Source of the DNA: Dasypus novemcinctus
Taxonomy: Eukaryota; Chordata; Mammalia; Cingulata; Dasypodidae
NCBI RefSeq assembly: GCF_030445035.2
Contig: NC_080677.1
Location: 158,535,169-158,599,168 of the forward strand
DNA length: 64,000 nt
Direction of reading: 5' to 3'
The position numbers were made by a program, and so were the translations under genes. Positions within the stretch are counted from its first letter, which is position 1; each line of letters opens with the position of its first letter. Below are positions 11,086 through 23,595 of this stretch, piece after piece. Below the pieces are notes generated by a model that worked only from the letters and a program-made list of their open reading frames with translations, was not told the DNA's origin and ran no database searches.

Positions 11086-11925
11086 GGCAACAAGCAAACA
11101 GATGAGGGAGCCATGGGAGTGTGGGTGGTGGGAAGCAGCTGGGGTCAGTTAGGCCCAGGGGCCATAGGGAAAAGACAAAGTTAGTATTACAGTAGAATCA
11201 AGAAAATCAAGTGAAAAGTAGACTTAGTAAGGTGGCTGATGTGAAGTAAACACACAACTCAAGAGTATTCTTATACATGCAGCAATAAATGTTAGAAAAC
11301 GATATGGCGAAAGGTCAAACTTACAACAGCAACACAAGCTATGAAAAACATGGAAGTAAATAATAAGCAATGTGCCAGTTCTTGACAGAGAAAACTACAA
11401 AACTCTGCGGTACAGAAGAAGACCTGAACAAATGCAGACCCACCATTCTACTAAAAGGGAACATTTAATATGGCGAAGATGGCACTTCTCCCTAAATGAA
11501 TATAAAAAGCTTATGCAATTCCAGTGAAACTTCCAAATGGATGGGGGGAACAAACAACGATGCCATGGTAATTCTTAAAAGTTCATCTGAAAAAAAAAAG
11601 ATGTGTAAGAATAATAATAAAAATTTATTATAAAGAAAAAAAATGTCTGGGCACCTTGGGATTGACGCAAACCAATGGAAAAGGACAGAGACTGCATAAT
11701 TGGAATGTAATATTTGACAAAGTTAACCATTATTAAGTGGTGGAAAAATAAAAGATTATTTAATCAGTGGTATGAAAACGATTGGTTCCCCGTCTGGAAA
11801 AATGACAGTGAGACCCCTATCTCCGTCATTACACTCAAACTAATGTAAAGTTGGATTAAGACTCTTCATAGAGAGAGCAAAACTATAGAAGTCATAGAAG
11901 AAACACGGGAGGTTCATTTCCCTTT

Positions 11926-12420
11926 GTGTGTGTGCATAATTTTGTCCCTAGGGCTGTCTACCTGCCTTTCCCAGACTCACTTGCAGCAAGGGCTCCACTG
12001 CGGTCCAGCCGTGCAGCAGCTTGCGTGGGAGGCCTGGCAGGAGGAAGTGAGCAACCCAAAGTGAAAGTCACCGACTCTCCTGGGGCAGCTGTGCTGTCCC
12101 TACCGCTGCAGATGGAGGAGGCGGTGTTGGCAGCACCATGTTTCGTGTGGAAATCCCTCGTGGGATGATGGGCATCTCCTGCCGTGCCATTCCACAGGTG
12201 CCCTAAGCAGCACAGACCTGGTTGCTTTCTGCCGAATCTAGAGTGTGTTCTGCTTTCTGAACATGACAAACAGCAAGGCGTTTTCTGAACATGCCATCAA
12301 GTCCAGGCGCTTTAAAGCAGGTGAGCAGGTCTTGTTACATCCCAGGGATGGAGCAGAGGACAAAACAGATTCCCGGCTCTCCTGGGGCCTACATTCCTCT
12401 GTATTGTTTGCAAATAGTAA
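11926..12420. repeat. Unidentified block inside the old L1
   Basis: Splits L1 ORF2 text at about 11925 and 12425. 11950-12010 reads like an old repeat head (CCTTTCCCAGACTCACTTGC). 12320-12400 (GATGGAGCAGAGGACAAAAC and GGGGCCTACATTCC) resembles antisense L2. Likely two nested old insertions; names uncertain. Confidence 0.35.
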
Positions 12421-12768
12421 GTACTTTTAAATGACAAACTATGCCATAAACAAAGTTAAAAGCCAAGTGACAAAGAGAATATTTGCAAAACACATAAGAA
12501 ACAAAGGATTAATATCCATAATATTACAATTAAGACTGTCAACTCACAAAGAAAAGAAAAGCCACCCAAGAGAAAAATGAGCAAGGGATATATGACCAGA
12601 TGAGTCACAGGTGTGTCATAGACACGCTACAATGGTCAGGAATTGTATGGGGAAAAAAACACAAAAACTCAACTGCATTTATAATTCTAGAAATGTAAAT
12701 TAAACAAAGCAATACCATTTTTAAACAACCTATCATTTCAGCAAAAGCCATAAAGACGGATGTGGTTT

Positions 12769-13198
12769 GAATAATGGCCCGCAAATATGCCTAGGTCCTA
12801 ACCCCTGAATGTTGCCCTAAATGGCAAAGAGAACTTTCAGATGTGACGGATCTTGAGATGAGAAGGCTATATTGGATTATCCCTGTCCGCCCCTTGTCGT
12901 CCCAAGGACCTTTAAGGGAGAGGCAAGAGGGTCAGAGAAAGAAGGTCATGTGACAGCAGGAGCAGAGAGTGGAGGGAGGAGCTTTGCAGATGGATGAGGG
13001 GCCACTAGCCAAGTATGTAGGTGGCCGCTAGAGGTGGGAAAAGGAAAGGAAACGGAGCCTCCAGAAGGCACCAGCCCGGCCAGCGCCTTAACGTTAGCTT
13101 GGTGAAACAGATTTCAAGAGCAGCAAGCAAGCTCATCTACATTGTGTTAAGTCAACAAGTTTGTGGCGATTTGTTTGTAGCAACAGGAAAACAATAAA
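12769..13198 (+). mobile_element. MaLR (MLT1-like) solo LTR
   Basis: Starts GTGGTTTGAATAATGGCCC and contains CAGATGTGACGGATCTTGAG, GTCAGAGAAAGAAGGTCATG, GGCCACTAGCCAAGTATG and the terminal TAAGTCAACAAGTTTGTGGC, in the order of MLT1-type ERVL-MaLR LTRs. No internal region is attached. Confidence 0.75.
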
Positions 13199-13229
13199 AC
13201 GTTTACATCCAGCATTCAGGAGGGTGGAA

Positions 13230-13425
13230 GTTAGGAGTTGGCAAAGGTTTTCTGTAAAGGACATATGATCTCTGTTGCAACTACTGACCTCAGTTGTTGT
13301 AGCACAAAAGCAGCCACAGCAGCATATGAATAAATGGCTGTGGCTGTGTTTCAATAAAACTTTATTGATAAAAACAGTTGGAGGGCCGGATTTGGCCCAT
13401 GGGCAGTGGTTTGCTGATTCTTGGT
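13230..13425 (-). mobile_element. hAT-Charlie-type non-autonomous DNA transposon
   Basis: Same family and orientation as 10915-11085: GGTTTTCTGTAAAGGACATA, TGTTGCAACTACTGACCTCA, CAATAAAACTTTATTGATAA and GGGCCGGATTTGGCCCATGG. Confidence 0.7.
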
Positions 13426-14249
13426 GTAAGGGAATAGGTATTTTGTTATTCTGCTGGTAAAAGTATAGGATGGTAGATACTTTCAGAGATCAATTTTATA
13501 TTATCCAACAGAAATTTGTGGATAGGCATATACATTCACAATACACACACAATGTCCATACAAGAATATTTCTGTAGATCTGTAATTTTATGACAATAAA
13601 CTTTAGAAAATAGATGTCCAATAACAAGGGATCAGTGAAAAACTTAAAGACATCTATAAACTGAAATACAAAGCAAGCATTGAAAAGAGTATTAATGAAT
13701 TGAAAAGGTGTTCATAATTTATAAAGTGAAAAAATACAAACTCACAGCATTAAGTCTATTTTTAAAAAGATGCTGTATATATTTTAGCCCTATACATCTC
13801 CTACCCTCACACATACATAATCAAAATGGTAATTGAATAAAAACAACACAACTACTATCTTAAATTCATGTTGGCATTATAAATTGTCACACAAGCCTTT
13901 TGGAAAGCAATGAGAAAATGTGTTTCTAGAATCATGGAAATGTTCATTCTCTTTGGTTCACTAAATTTCTTTAGGAATTTAACTGAAGGAAATTTTACAA
14001 AATATGAAAGAACCCTAAATGCCTGAAGATGAAAACTGCAACATTTTAAAAAATGAAAAACAATCCAAATAGCCACAAATATGGGAGGAGTTAATATAAT
14101 TCCTTGAGTGGATTTCTTTCTACCATTAAAGGTGATGATTTTGAAGACTGTGTGGCAACGTATGATGAGTAAAAGAAGTAGGATACAAAATTGTTTCGAC
14201 TTTAATATTATAATAATGTAAGAAAACCAGAGGCATGACAAAAAAAAAA

Positions 14250-15600
14250 ATACTGGAAGATATAAAGCAACATGTGAAATAGTGTTTGTGGTAGGGTACT
14301 GGTCTTTTCTATGTCTTTTCCAAAGTTTTTATAATGTTGCATTCATCTCTCCATTTACAACATAGTTAAGAGTAACAATCACCACAAAAACAAGCAATTG
14401 CTTTCAAGTCCAGAGAAGTGATTTAAAGGATCATATTAGCAAAACCAGAAGTTAAACCTACTCAGTGCTCCTCAGGGCTGCCCACAGAAAGGGAAATGAA
14501 GCTCTTCTCCATCTAGCTGGTTTGGTTTAATTCCTTCTCATTTCCCAGGAACCACTTAGGGGAAGTTTTTTGGTCTTTCTTGCCTAGACTCTTAACAATT
14601 CTTAGCTGCATCTTCCTTTTGGAGAAGCAAATGAAACTGTAGCCTTCATCTGTTGCTTTTGATTGGAGAATTTAATGAGGCTTAAGTTTAAAAAGGGTGT
14701 TTTGTTTATTTTTGGTTACTATATTTAGTAGGAATGACTACATTCCAGGGGGCATTTTTCTTGTAAATCAGCTAATAATTTTATTTACTTTCTCTGAAGG
14801 CGATAACTGCAATTAAGAATTTAGCATAATTCATATTGGTTCAGAATGGGTTCCTCATTAAACTTTCCAGCTAAGAATATATTCTATTTATGCCAATTCT
14901 TTTGAAGACTAAATGGATGTTTTAGAGAAAATAATACTAGGGATTTAGCTTGCAAATTACGACCTTAGCAATGGAATTCATTTCCTCTCTATCTGGCTGA
15001 TACACAGAGAAAATAAAGATATTTGGGTAAAGATTAAGGCTTCGTTTGTAAGATATATATTGAAAAATGAATGCTATGCTAGAAAACCTCAATAAAATCC
15101 CCAAAGGAGAAACTGGACAGTCGCACTCTCTGACCAAAACATAAAAACAATTAATAACCAAAGTTTAAATAAAAAAAACAAAAGTCATTGATTGTACACT
15201 TTAGTGGGACTGTAATATTTGTGAATATGTTTCAATAAAATTAACTTTAGAAAAACCTCTTTAGGCAAAAAGCATTTTCCTGACAAGGTAAGATTAATCA
15301 AGAAAATTTCAAAAGGTCAATGACAAACGCTTTAGAAAATACCCAGAGTGAAAACGACACACAGGCACACAACAATTTAGCCATTGTCAAACTCAGAGGA
15401 AATTGTGGAGGGAAAAAAATAATGAAAAGACTTCCACAATGACAATAATTGAAGCAGAACAGTAATAGTGGAGAATAAAGTAAATAACAATGGAACAGAA
15501 CAGAATGTAGAATATCAAATAATTTGGCTCTTTATAATCTTACCAGAGTCTAAAACATCAAATGAAACATAATCTTAATTTCAGGGCGTTAGTTTATAGA
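14250..15600. other. AT-rich sequence, no gene recognised
   Basis: No coding potential seen. 15180-15250 (GTACACTTTAGTGGGACTGT, then TTTCAATAAAATTAACTTTA) may be an old L1 tail. Confidence 0.4.
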
Positions 15601-15604
15601 GCTT

Positions 15605-16011
15605 TTGCTTTATGCCAGCTTTACCAGTAGCAATTTATTTCAGAACATTACAATTGTCCAGAGATGTCCTGATATGATAGACAAATCATGTATGAAGAGC
15701 TCCTTAACGTGCATTTCACTGAGAGAAAAGTGCGATAACAGAAAATGCACTTGGTTGAGTTTTCTCAACAAGATTCTCATGGCCCTTTCCAAGAAGCCAT
15801 CCACGGAGTTCTTGTACCTTCCATACCATTCACCTTTCCTCTTGTCCAAGGGGACTGTCTTCACACAGGTAAAACTATCCAGGTTCCATAAATGTGAATA
15901 AAGATGCAGCTTTGACCACAAGCTTGCCATTCCTGAAAAATGACTGCGCCGCTTTAGCGGAGATGCAGACGATCTCTGAGGTATGCTGGTCCTTCCTGAT
16001 CTTTGTTTCAT
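15605..16011. other. Opposed open frames of unknown meaning
   Basis: A 98-codon plus-strand frame (15605-15901) and a 123-codon minus-strand frame (15640-16011) overlap almost completely in moderately AT-rich DNA. I recognise no domain, signal peptide or repeat in either translation and no splice context is convincing. Chance is the default reading; a fragment of an unrecognised retrocopy or conserved exon is possible. Confidence 0.2.
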
Positions 16012-17440
16012 TTTTTATTTTTATTTTTTGAGTTAGGCCAGTAATTTATTCAGGTAGGGAGGGAAGAGAAATGGGAGAAAAAACCAGAAAATAACAGAGC
16101 AGGGGTCCTAGGTGAGGAAGGGGATGAAAAGGGATGAAGGGGGCTAATTTACAAGCTACATTTCCCCATTATAGATTATAAGTCCCTGGGGTTACTTGCG
16201 TGGCCACATGGCAAAGGAAAAATGGCGACAGCGGCGCACAGAGGACAGGACAGGTCCACAGGCAAGAGAGCAGTTTTGTATTATCCTGATTCCTATTATC
16301 TAATCTCTTTAGATAATGCTGCAGAATGACACAGAAAAATCTTCCTGATCTGTGTATCCCTCTCTCCGCACTCTTAAGCCCCTCGATTGTACTTCCTGCA
16401 GCCTGAAGGCTTCAGACACGCAAGCCTCGCATCGAAGTCTTCCTCCTTGCAGCCCCCTCTTCTCCACCCCAGCCCCTGTTCCCCTGGCTTGCCAGGACAG
16501 GTTGTGGGGTAGCAAGATCCATGCCAGAGCTTATCCTGGGAACTGGGGAGAAGATGCGCAGAGATGCCGTGGATGAGAATCAGCGCCAGGGGCAGGAGTG
16601 GAACAGCCGTGACTTCTGGGCAGAAGACACCAGCGCCCCGTGGGAGGAGGTCCAGCACTGTGGAACCGGACGGGGAGCCCCACGGCAGGAAGGGACAAAG
16701 CGGGCGCGACTGGGGGAAGACGAGGCCGGAGCAGTGCAGGCGGGGCCGGCGTCATGCCTGGAGGGTTGCAATGACCAGGCTGGCTCCCCTGCCTGTGCCT
16801 TAAAGGAGCACCCAGACACGCGGGCAGCCAACCCGAATGTCACATGATACAAAGCTCTTCATCACTAGCCCTGTCATCTCCCCAAAGCCATTCTTCTCTA
16901 GAGGGTCAAGGGCATCTTGTTCGCCTCCTGCTCCTGATGTCCCCAGTCTGATCGGTCAGCGTGTCCGGTCGATGGAGCCCTTGGAAAGCTTCTTGAACGT
17001 GTCCCATTCTTCCCGTTAATTACCACCCTCCTTCTGCTTACTGTTAGCTCCCTGAATCTGGTCTCTCCGTCTAGAAGCCAGCCTCAAAATGCTACCAGGA
17101 GTTTCTTCCCCAAACCCAGTTTTGTTTCTATCACTTCAGTTGGCTAAACTTGGCAGTGGCTCTCTACTGCCCATCAGATATAATCTAAACTCCACGATGT
17201 GGGATTTAAGTCCTTCCACAGTCACCCCATCAGCCTCTCGTATGCCATCTTCCAGACAGCCATCCTCGATATCCAGATCATGAAACCTACTCTGTAGCTA
17301 AAACTACTGTTGACGGAACTTCCAGGCGCACCAAGATCTTTAACTTAACGCCCTGAACCAAGAGCACAGTTTGCTTGTGAAGCATCCTTTCACCTTCCCC
17401 GTGGGTTAGAAAGCTCCTGCCTTGCACACAGGTCCTGTGC
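16012..17440. other. Mixed unique sequence, no gene recognised
   Basis: Begins with a T-rich run (16012-16030), then non-descript sequence. 16340-16850 is GC-rich with overlapping frames on both strands and no recognisable protein. 16850-17440 is ordinary unique sequence. Confidence 0.4.
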
Positions 17441-17454
17441 TCAGTATTGTTCTT

Positions 17455-18750
17455 AAACAGCTTTATTGAAATATAATTCACATACCAGACAATCCATCCA
17501 TTTAAAGTATACCTTTATTTTAAGTATATCCACAGGGTTGTGCAATCATCACCACATTCTAATTTTAGGACATTTTCGTTCCCCTAAAAGAAACTCCACA
17601 GCCATTTGCTTCCTTGGTCACCCCCAGCCCCCAGCCCTGGGCAGCCAGCATTCCACTTTCTGCCTCTATAAATTTGTCTAACCTGAACATTTCACTTCAT
17701 CTCAATGGAATCGTACAATCCATGGTCCTTTGTGACTGGCTTTCACTGAGCACAGTGCTTTCAAAGTTCAGCCATACTGTAGCATGTATGAGCACTTCAT
17801 ATTATTTTATTGATGAATATTTCATTGTATTGAAATACCACATTTTATTTATTTATTCACTGGTTCATGGATGTTTGGTTGTTCCCACTTTTCAGCTTTT
17901 ATGGATAATGCTGTCATGAACATTCAAGTATAAGTTTTTGTGTGGACGTATGTTTTCCTTTTTCTTGGGAGAAATACCTAGGAGTGATCATATAGAAACC
18001 CTACATTTAACTTTTTGAGGAACTGCCAGACTGTTTTCCAAAACTGGAGCATGATTTTACATTCCACTGGCAGCGTATGTGGGTTCCAATTTCCACACAT
18101 TCTCACCAACACCTATTATAGGCTGTCTTTTTGATTAAAGTCATTCTAGTGGGTGTGAAGTGGTATTTCATTTGTGGTTTTGGTTTCCATTTCCTTGATG
18201 ACTAATGATGTGGCCTGTCTTTTCAAGTGCTTATTGGTCATTCCTATATATTCTTTGGAGAAATGTCTATTCAGATCCTTTGCCCATTTTAAAATTGGGT
18301 TATATGTCCTTTTTTTAAAAAATATTATTTAGGTATAAGAGTTCTTCAAATATTCTGGATACAAGTCCCTTACCAGATATATAATTTGCAAATAATTTTT
18401 CCTATTTTGTGCAATGTCTTTTTACTTTCTTAATGGTATCATTTGCAGCACAAAATTTTAAATTTTGATGTCATCCAGGTTATCTATTTTTTCTTTTGGT
18501 GACTGTGCTTTTAGTGGCATGCCTAAGAAATTGTTGCTTAACCCAATGTCACAAAGATTTACTCCTATATTTTCTTCTGGAAGCTTTATATTTTTAGCTT
18601 TTACACTTAGACTTATGATCCACTTTGAGTTAACTTTTTTGTATGGTGTGAGTCAGTATTTAGTGGATGCTTTTGTACCTAAAGGAACAAAAAAAATCTC
18701 ATTCTCTTTCTGTGACGTGATAACTTACAGTTCTCTCCACATTCAATAAA
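17455..18750 (-). mobile_element. Antisense L1M 3' region, about 1.3 kb
   Basis: Opens with the antisense end (GCTTTATTGAAATATAATTC, GGTTGTGCAATCATCACCAC) and runs through GGAACTGCCAGACTGTTTTC, CATTCTAGTGGGTGTGAAGT and CTTTGCCCATTTTAAAATTG to GATCCACTTTGAGTTAACTT. This is the usual antisense order of old L1M 3'UTR/ORF2 tails. It is contiguous, without later insertions, and non-coding. Confidence 0.85.
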
Positions 18751-18984
18751 AAGTACCGATTGAGTCATTTATGCCAAATGCATGTAGCAGGAAGGAGGCA
18801 TTATGATGCATTCATAAGAACCTATAGCAATAAGTATTATACTGCTGCAATTCAGGACGAACCCAAACAGACTTAGGATAAATGTATGATTTTGCCTACA
18901 GAGATCCTGCTTCCAGGAAGTCTGGTTTAAATCAAATCCATCCCAAAGAGGGATTATTGATTAAGCCAGCATGGAAATGAGTCC

Positions 18985-19322
18985 TCAGTTTAAAAACCTA
19001 GACCCTACATCCCAGAATTAGGGTGAGTGTTAATCTGTAACACTGGAGACCTTATAGAGAGGAGGCAGAACCAGTGGAAATTGGAAGAGTAGATGCAGGG
19101 AGAGAGAGAGATTGCCAGGTGTTGAGGGGCAAAGAAGCTAGCAGGGACCCCAAGGATTGCATCCAGCCAGCACCAGAACCCTGCAGCCCTGGGGAGAAAG
19201 CAAAGCTTTACTGGCACTTTGCTTTTGGACTTGTAACCCCCAAAACCATGAGACAATAAATTCCTCTTGTTAAGCCGACCCGTGTGTGGTATTTATCATA
19301 ACAGACCTTGCAAACTAAGACA
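18985..19322 (+). mobile_element. MaLR-type LTR (3' two-thirds)
   Basis: Contains a GGAGACCTTATAGAGAGGAG block, a CCAGCACCAGAACCCTGCAG block, GACAATAAATTCCTCTTGTT (polyadenylation signal) and the terminal GTGTGTGGTATTTATCATAA. Matches the MST/MLT1 consensus order. Confidence 0.6.
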
Positions 19323-19734
19323 TTTGGGTGCATCCCTGGTCCACCCCCAACATGCCACTCCAGTCGAGTCTCCAACTGCTTTTCATTAAACCTTTGCTTA
19401 CAGTGAAAGATGTCTGTTTCTCTAACCCTACACACAACATTTGTGTTAGCTCTGTGCCGTCTCTCCCATTTTTCTCCAAGCACGTAAGTCTACCAACCAT
19501 GCAAGGCCAGGTCAATGTCAACTGCTGGATCCCAGGATCTACCTTCATCTTAACTCCTGCAGCGGCAGGCTCAGGATCACCAGTTTGACAGTTCATGAGA
19601 TGCCTTATGGCGTAAGTATCTGCCCTAATGCCACAGCTGGCGCTTAGACTCCACCTGTGCCAATTGTTATTAGTGTGTATTTGCACCTACTTCGACAGAA
19701 GAATAGCAGTGGTTATACATAGGTCAGACATGTG

Positions 19735-19895
19735 TGGGTCTCGTTTAATTCTCAAAATAATTCTAATATGTAATGACATTCTTTTATAGATTATAAGACT
19801 AAGGCCCAGAGAAATTTAGTAATCTGCATGAGGTCGTGCAGCTAGCAAGTGTGGGACTGCACTGTGCCCAGGTCTCCCTCTAAAGCTCGTGTTGA
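19735..19895 (-). repeat. MIR SINE (antisense)
   Basis: ATTTTATAGATTATAAGACT-like block, AAGGCCCAGAGAAATTTAGT, GAGGTCGTGCAGCTAGCAAG and GCACTGTGCCCAGGTCTCCC follow the MIR reverse complement. Confidence 0.65.
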
Positions 19896-20094
19896 CAGTC
19901 GCCAGCCTCATGGCCTTCTCTAAACGTGGGCTGTGATCACTAAGAGTTAGGAACACTTGCTCACAGCCCTGTGACAGTGCCTATGTGCTTAGCTCTCATA
20001 GAAGTGACGGCATGTCTGTCTCTCACATCCCCCTGGAAGCTCAGGCTCGGGAACGCTGTCTTTTCCTCCAAGTGTTTGATGCACACCATGGACT

Positions 20095-20275
20095 CAGCAA
20101 ATATTCTTGGCAGCTGGGTGATCTTGGGCAAGTGACTGAACCTCCCTGCTGGCCTAGTCGCCTCGTGTGCAAAGTGGTGGTGAAAACAGTCCCAACCTCA
20201 TAGGGATGAGACAGTGTCTCTAAAGTGCTTGTTTCAGACCCTGACTTAGTATCAGCTATTACTATTTTTTAAATG
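20095..20275 (+). repeat. MIR SINE (sense)
   Basis: GGGTGATCTTGGGCAAGTGA, CTGAACCTCCCTGCTGGCC, CAACCTCATAGGGATGAGAC and AAAGTGCTTGTTTCAGACCC are in MIR order. Confidence 0.65.
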
Positions 20276-20374
20276 AAAATGATAGCTCACATTTATTTAG
20301 CATTTATCAGGCATTCTTCTAATCCCATTTCACTTACTAACTACTTAATCCTCTTACTGACATATATTTTTATA

Positions 20375-20590
20375 GCTTTAAAAAAATTTTTAAAAGCTAC
20401 ATAGATCATATAAATTATTTCATTAAAAAATATAAGAGGATCCCATATACCCCCACTCTGCCCTCCCCCCCCCCCAAAACTCCTCCTACATCACCAAATT
20501 CTTTCATCAGTGCGGTGCATTCACTGCATTTGATGACTACCTTTTGGAGCACTGCTACATAGCATGGATTATAATTTAGGTATCAGCTCT
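20375..20590 (-). mobile_element. 5'-truncated L1 3' end
   Basis: Antisense to the xenarthran L1 3' terminus: AGCTACATAGATCATATAAA, CATTAAAAAATATAAGAGGA, TCCCATATACCCCC and CTTTTGGAGCACTGCTACAT. Shares all these blocks with the longer 34472-36248 copy. Contains a C-run at 20465-20475. Confidence 0.75.
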
Positions 20591-20640
20591 TATTGTTATT
20601 ATCATTATCATCATCATCATTACCACTATCATCCTTTTTT
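20591..20640 (+). repeat. (ATC)n / (TTA)n microsatellite
   Basis: Imperfect run ATTATCATTATCATCATC followed by further CAT units. Confidence 0.6.
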
Positions 20641-21419
20641 TTCCCTGAGTCCACAACTGGATGTGTACCAGCGCTGTCGGCTGCATTTCTGTGTGACTGG
20701 AGACTGAGTCGAACGGTCATCTTTTAGGAGGTGAGGTGCATTTTCCAAAGGACTAAGCCACTGGGAAGGACATCTCCAAGGACAGCTTCCAGGACGGAGG
20801 GTCCTCACCGCCCTGACCAGGAGGGCACTGCATCAGCATCTCCCAGGCCCTCTCGTCTCACCGCCTCCAACCCCATATTCCAAGTCTTATCACTACCCCT
20901 TACCCTTAAAAGAGAGGCCTATTTCTGGAGTTGACAGCCACTAATTACCAAGAGAGTTGTTGTTGATAGTGTGTTATTCTCGTCAACTTGCAGGTGGAAG
21001 CAGAAGAAAAAAAAAAAAGGGAGGCTGACAACTAACGTTGCCAAGGGCAACAGGTCGCATTTCCCGGATGTGGGTTGGGGAGCCCTGCCCCACTATTTCA
21101 TTCCAGCTCTTTTACTCTTAGTCAGAACTCATAAAATAAAATGGGGATTGGAAAGAGAAAGAATAAAAAAGAAAAGTAAGCAAGGGCACTTTGCATTTGT
21201 TTTTGTTGCTGGAGATCTAATGAAGAGTCTGGGGGTGGTTAACAGGTTTAAATGTGATTTAAAATCAGATTCCAGGAACGGGTCCCATACTAGCAGAAAA
21301 TGCTCTTTTCTTCCTTTTGTCTCCAGCCGACTTCAGGTTTCATCTAAACTGCCCCTCCTCCACTGCAGAGTCAACCCATAGCACAGAATGCAATATTTGT
21401 GGGCTTATCCAGGGCTGCC

Positions 21420-21740
21420 TGTGCATTTTGGCAGCCACTAGTTACATGTGGCTACTCAGCATTGAATTGTGGCTGGTCTGAATTAAGAGGCACTGTAAGT
21501 GGAAAACACACTGGGTTTGGAAGACAGGGTGAAAAGTGAGAATAAAATAGCTCACTGATAATTTTAACAGTACTTATTATTAACTCACTCATCTTTTGAA
21601 TAGATTATATAAAATAAAAAATTTTTGGAATGATTGCACTTGTTCATATTCACTGTTTTAAATGGCTTCTAGAAAAATTTACAACTATGAGCATGGTTTG
21701 CATTATCTTTCTATTGGACAGAGCTGGTCTGGAGAGCTAC
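21420..21740. repeat. Probable hAT DNA transposon fragment
   Basis: GCCACTAGTTACATGTGGCT near the left and CTATTGGACAGAGCTGGTCT near the right resemble the ends of a widespread mammalian DNA-transposon repeat whose arms read AGCCACATGTGGCT. The interior is AT-rich. Confidence 0.45.
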
Positions 21741-21829
21741 ATTTGTTATTAATGTAGCATTTTGTTAACATTTGACTCAGAAATGATAGGTTCTAGAGAT
21801 CATATCCTATGAATACAATCTGAATATTA

Positions 21830-22150
21830 CTCACCCAGTGCTAACTCAGTATCTCCCCATCTCTTTTCCCATAGCACCTTGTGCTCCAGCACTGCTGAGC
21901 TATGTAACACACCTGCAGCCTGGCGCCCTGCTCTACCTGGCCACTTGGGAGCACCTTTATCCTTCAGAGCGCTTCTTGGCCACCCCCTGTAACGTCTTTC
22001 CTATTATTACTCTCCTCACCATATTATTTCTCGGCCTGTTACTGCCTGTTCCTCACTGTGCTCTATTTATTTACATGTCTCTCCTTCCTGTTAGACTAGA
22101 AGCTTCTTGAAGGTGGGGGCCATATCCTCTCCTATTTGATATCCTGTACC
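21830..22150 (+). repeat. L2 LINE 3' region
   Basis: GGCCACTTGGGAGCACC, TCCTTCAGAGCGCTTCTTGG-like lead, CTCTATTTATTTACATGTCT and GTTAGACTAGAAGCTTCTTG match the L2 sense 3' end. Confidence 0.55.
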
Positions 22151-22154
22151 GGCA

Positions 22155-23235
22155 AATCATGTGCCTCCCAAGATGTGTGCTGAAACAAAAATAAAGTTCA
22201 ATTGCTTTGTGTTGAGCAGAGTTTCATTCCTCTAAAGTGAGTGTTTAAGGATGGTACGTCAATCTGTAAAGGGAGATTTGAAGGAAGTTTCTCTGCTCTG
22301 ACAATATCAGAGCTACCTTAGAGTCCTGCTTCTCTAGTTAACAGTATTATGAGCCATCTCGTCTTTGCATGGCCCAAACAACCTCTTTTCTGTCGCTTAG
22401 TCTAAGGAATTTTTATAATGGAGGAAATATAATGGCACAGAATTAGTGCTAAAAATTGTCTAGGTTTGCTAAGCCATAGCATTTAGAAAATTTAATCCGA
22501 AAGAAATCGTTATCCTAAAAGAAAAACAATGCTACTGTAACCAACCATTTTTGCTATTCACAGAGATGAAGGAAATTATCAATAAAAAGCCTTAGATAGG
22601 TTCACTAAATCAGTAACTTATTTGAGATAATACACAAAAATATAATGTGAAGTCACTTGAAAAAGATTTTGCGGGTTCCCCCCTCCCATCTCCCTTTACT
22701 AATTCATTCTCACGATGTACTTAATTTTAGTCAGGACTTCTGCCCTGGGAAACACATAGTCTATTAAAAGGTCATCAATAGCTTAAGCAGTCTTCTTCTA
22801 AACACTACTATTCCAGAATTAAGCTGCCTTAATACCTATTAACAACTGAAATAAATGAAGTGTCAGTTCTCTCCATCTGTTAGTAGCTGCTTCCTGACCA
22901 CCTTCTGCTTTTCAAATATTTTTAAACAGTGTCATCTAACATCCTTCCGCAGCTGTTAGTGAATTTTTAGTAGGGCTCTAATGCTAGAATCCATTTGCCA
23001 TCCAGCTGTGCAACAAGGCAGCCTGCCCCTCTTTCAAGCTAGGGCTTAGATCTTAAAAATATAAACATCTTAACATCTGGGCACAAAAAGCTCTTTTGTA
23101 GACAGTCCACTTTTTAAACTGCACATTCACAGAAGCGTCAGAATTTACAAGGTCCATGTCACTGATGAAGAATTTATGTGTGACCACAGGGCTTTTCAGT
23201 CATCATTCCTTCCGTTCCATTTATTAAAAATAACT
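22155..23235. other. No gene recognised
   Basis: AT-moderate unique sequence without open frames or repeats I can name. Confidence 0.4.
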
Positions 23236-23237
23236 TT

Positions 23238-23330
23238 CGGGGAGCTGATGTGGCTCAGCGGTTGAGCACCGGCCCACACACCAGGCCTGGGGTTCAATCC
23301 CTGGCCCTGGGACTTCAAAAAAAAATTTTT
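23238..23330 (+). mobile_element. Short tRNA-headed SINE (head only)
   Basis: GGAGCTGATGTGGCTCAGCG and GTTCAATCCCTGGCCC give A and B boxes of a tRNA-like head. The SINE ends directly in A9 then T10, without the long body seen in other copies. Confidence 0.7.
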
Positions 23331-23449
23331 TTTTTCATGATCTTGATTCTCATGGAAGTGAACAGTTCGTGTTGTGGATTAGCTGCTGTCTCCTTATGTC
23401 GTTTATATAACAGGATTGCTTGTCAATCCTTTCACTAAAGTTTTGAAAG

Positions 23450-23595
23450 AGTGGTTAAAGACTACAGGCTCCCAGAGATGTGGCTTTATGTTCCAGGTCT
23501 CAAACGGTGGAATCCTGGGCAAATTCCTTCAACTCGCTAAGCTGCCATTTCGAGTGGGTAAAATGGGAATTACGGCAGTCCCGTCTCCAATACGA
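23450..23595 (+). repeat. MIR SINE fragment
   Basis: AATCCTGGGCAAATTCCTTC, AACTCGCTAAGCTGCC and GGGTAAAATGGGAATTACGG are in MIR order. Confidence 0.5.

Larger units (their letters stand above)
10610..14245 (+). mobile_element. Old L1M ORF2/3'UTR, interrupted by later insertions
   Basis: Degenerate L1 ORF2 3' part is visible in pieces: 10640-10910 (text like AACCCAACGCCCATTCCTGA and the GTGGTCTTAGCCAATATGAT region), 11300-11925 (GAGAAAACTACAAAACTCTG, GTAATATTTGACAAAGTTAA), 12425-12765 (AGAATATTTGCAAAACACAT, AACTCAACTGCATTTATAAT) and 13425-14100. The pieces are collinear and all plus strand. They are split by a hAT element (10915-11085), an unidentified block (11926-12420), a MaLR LTR (12769-13198) and a second hAT element (13230-13425). 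No open frame survives; it is a fossil. Confidence 0.6.
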
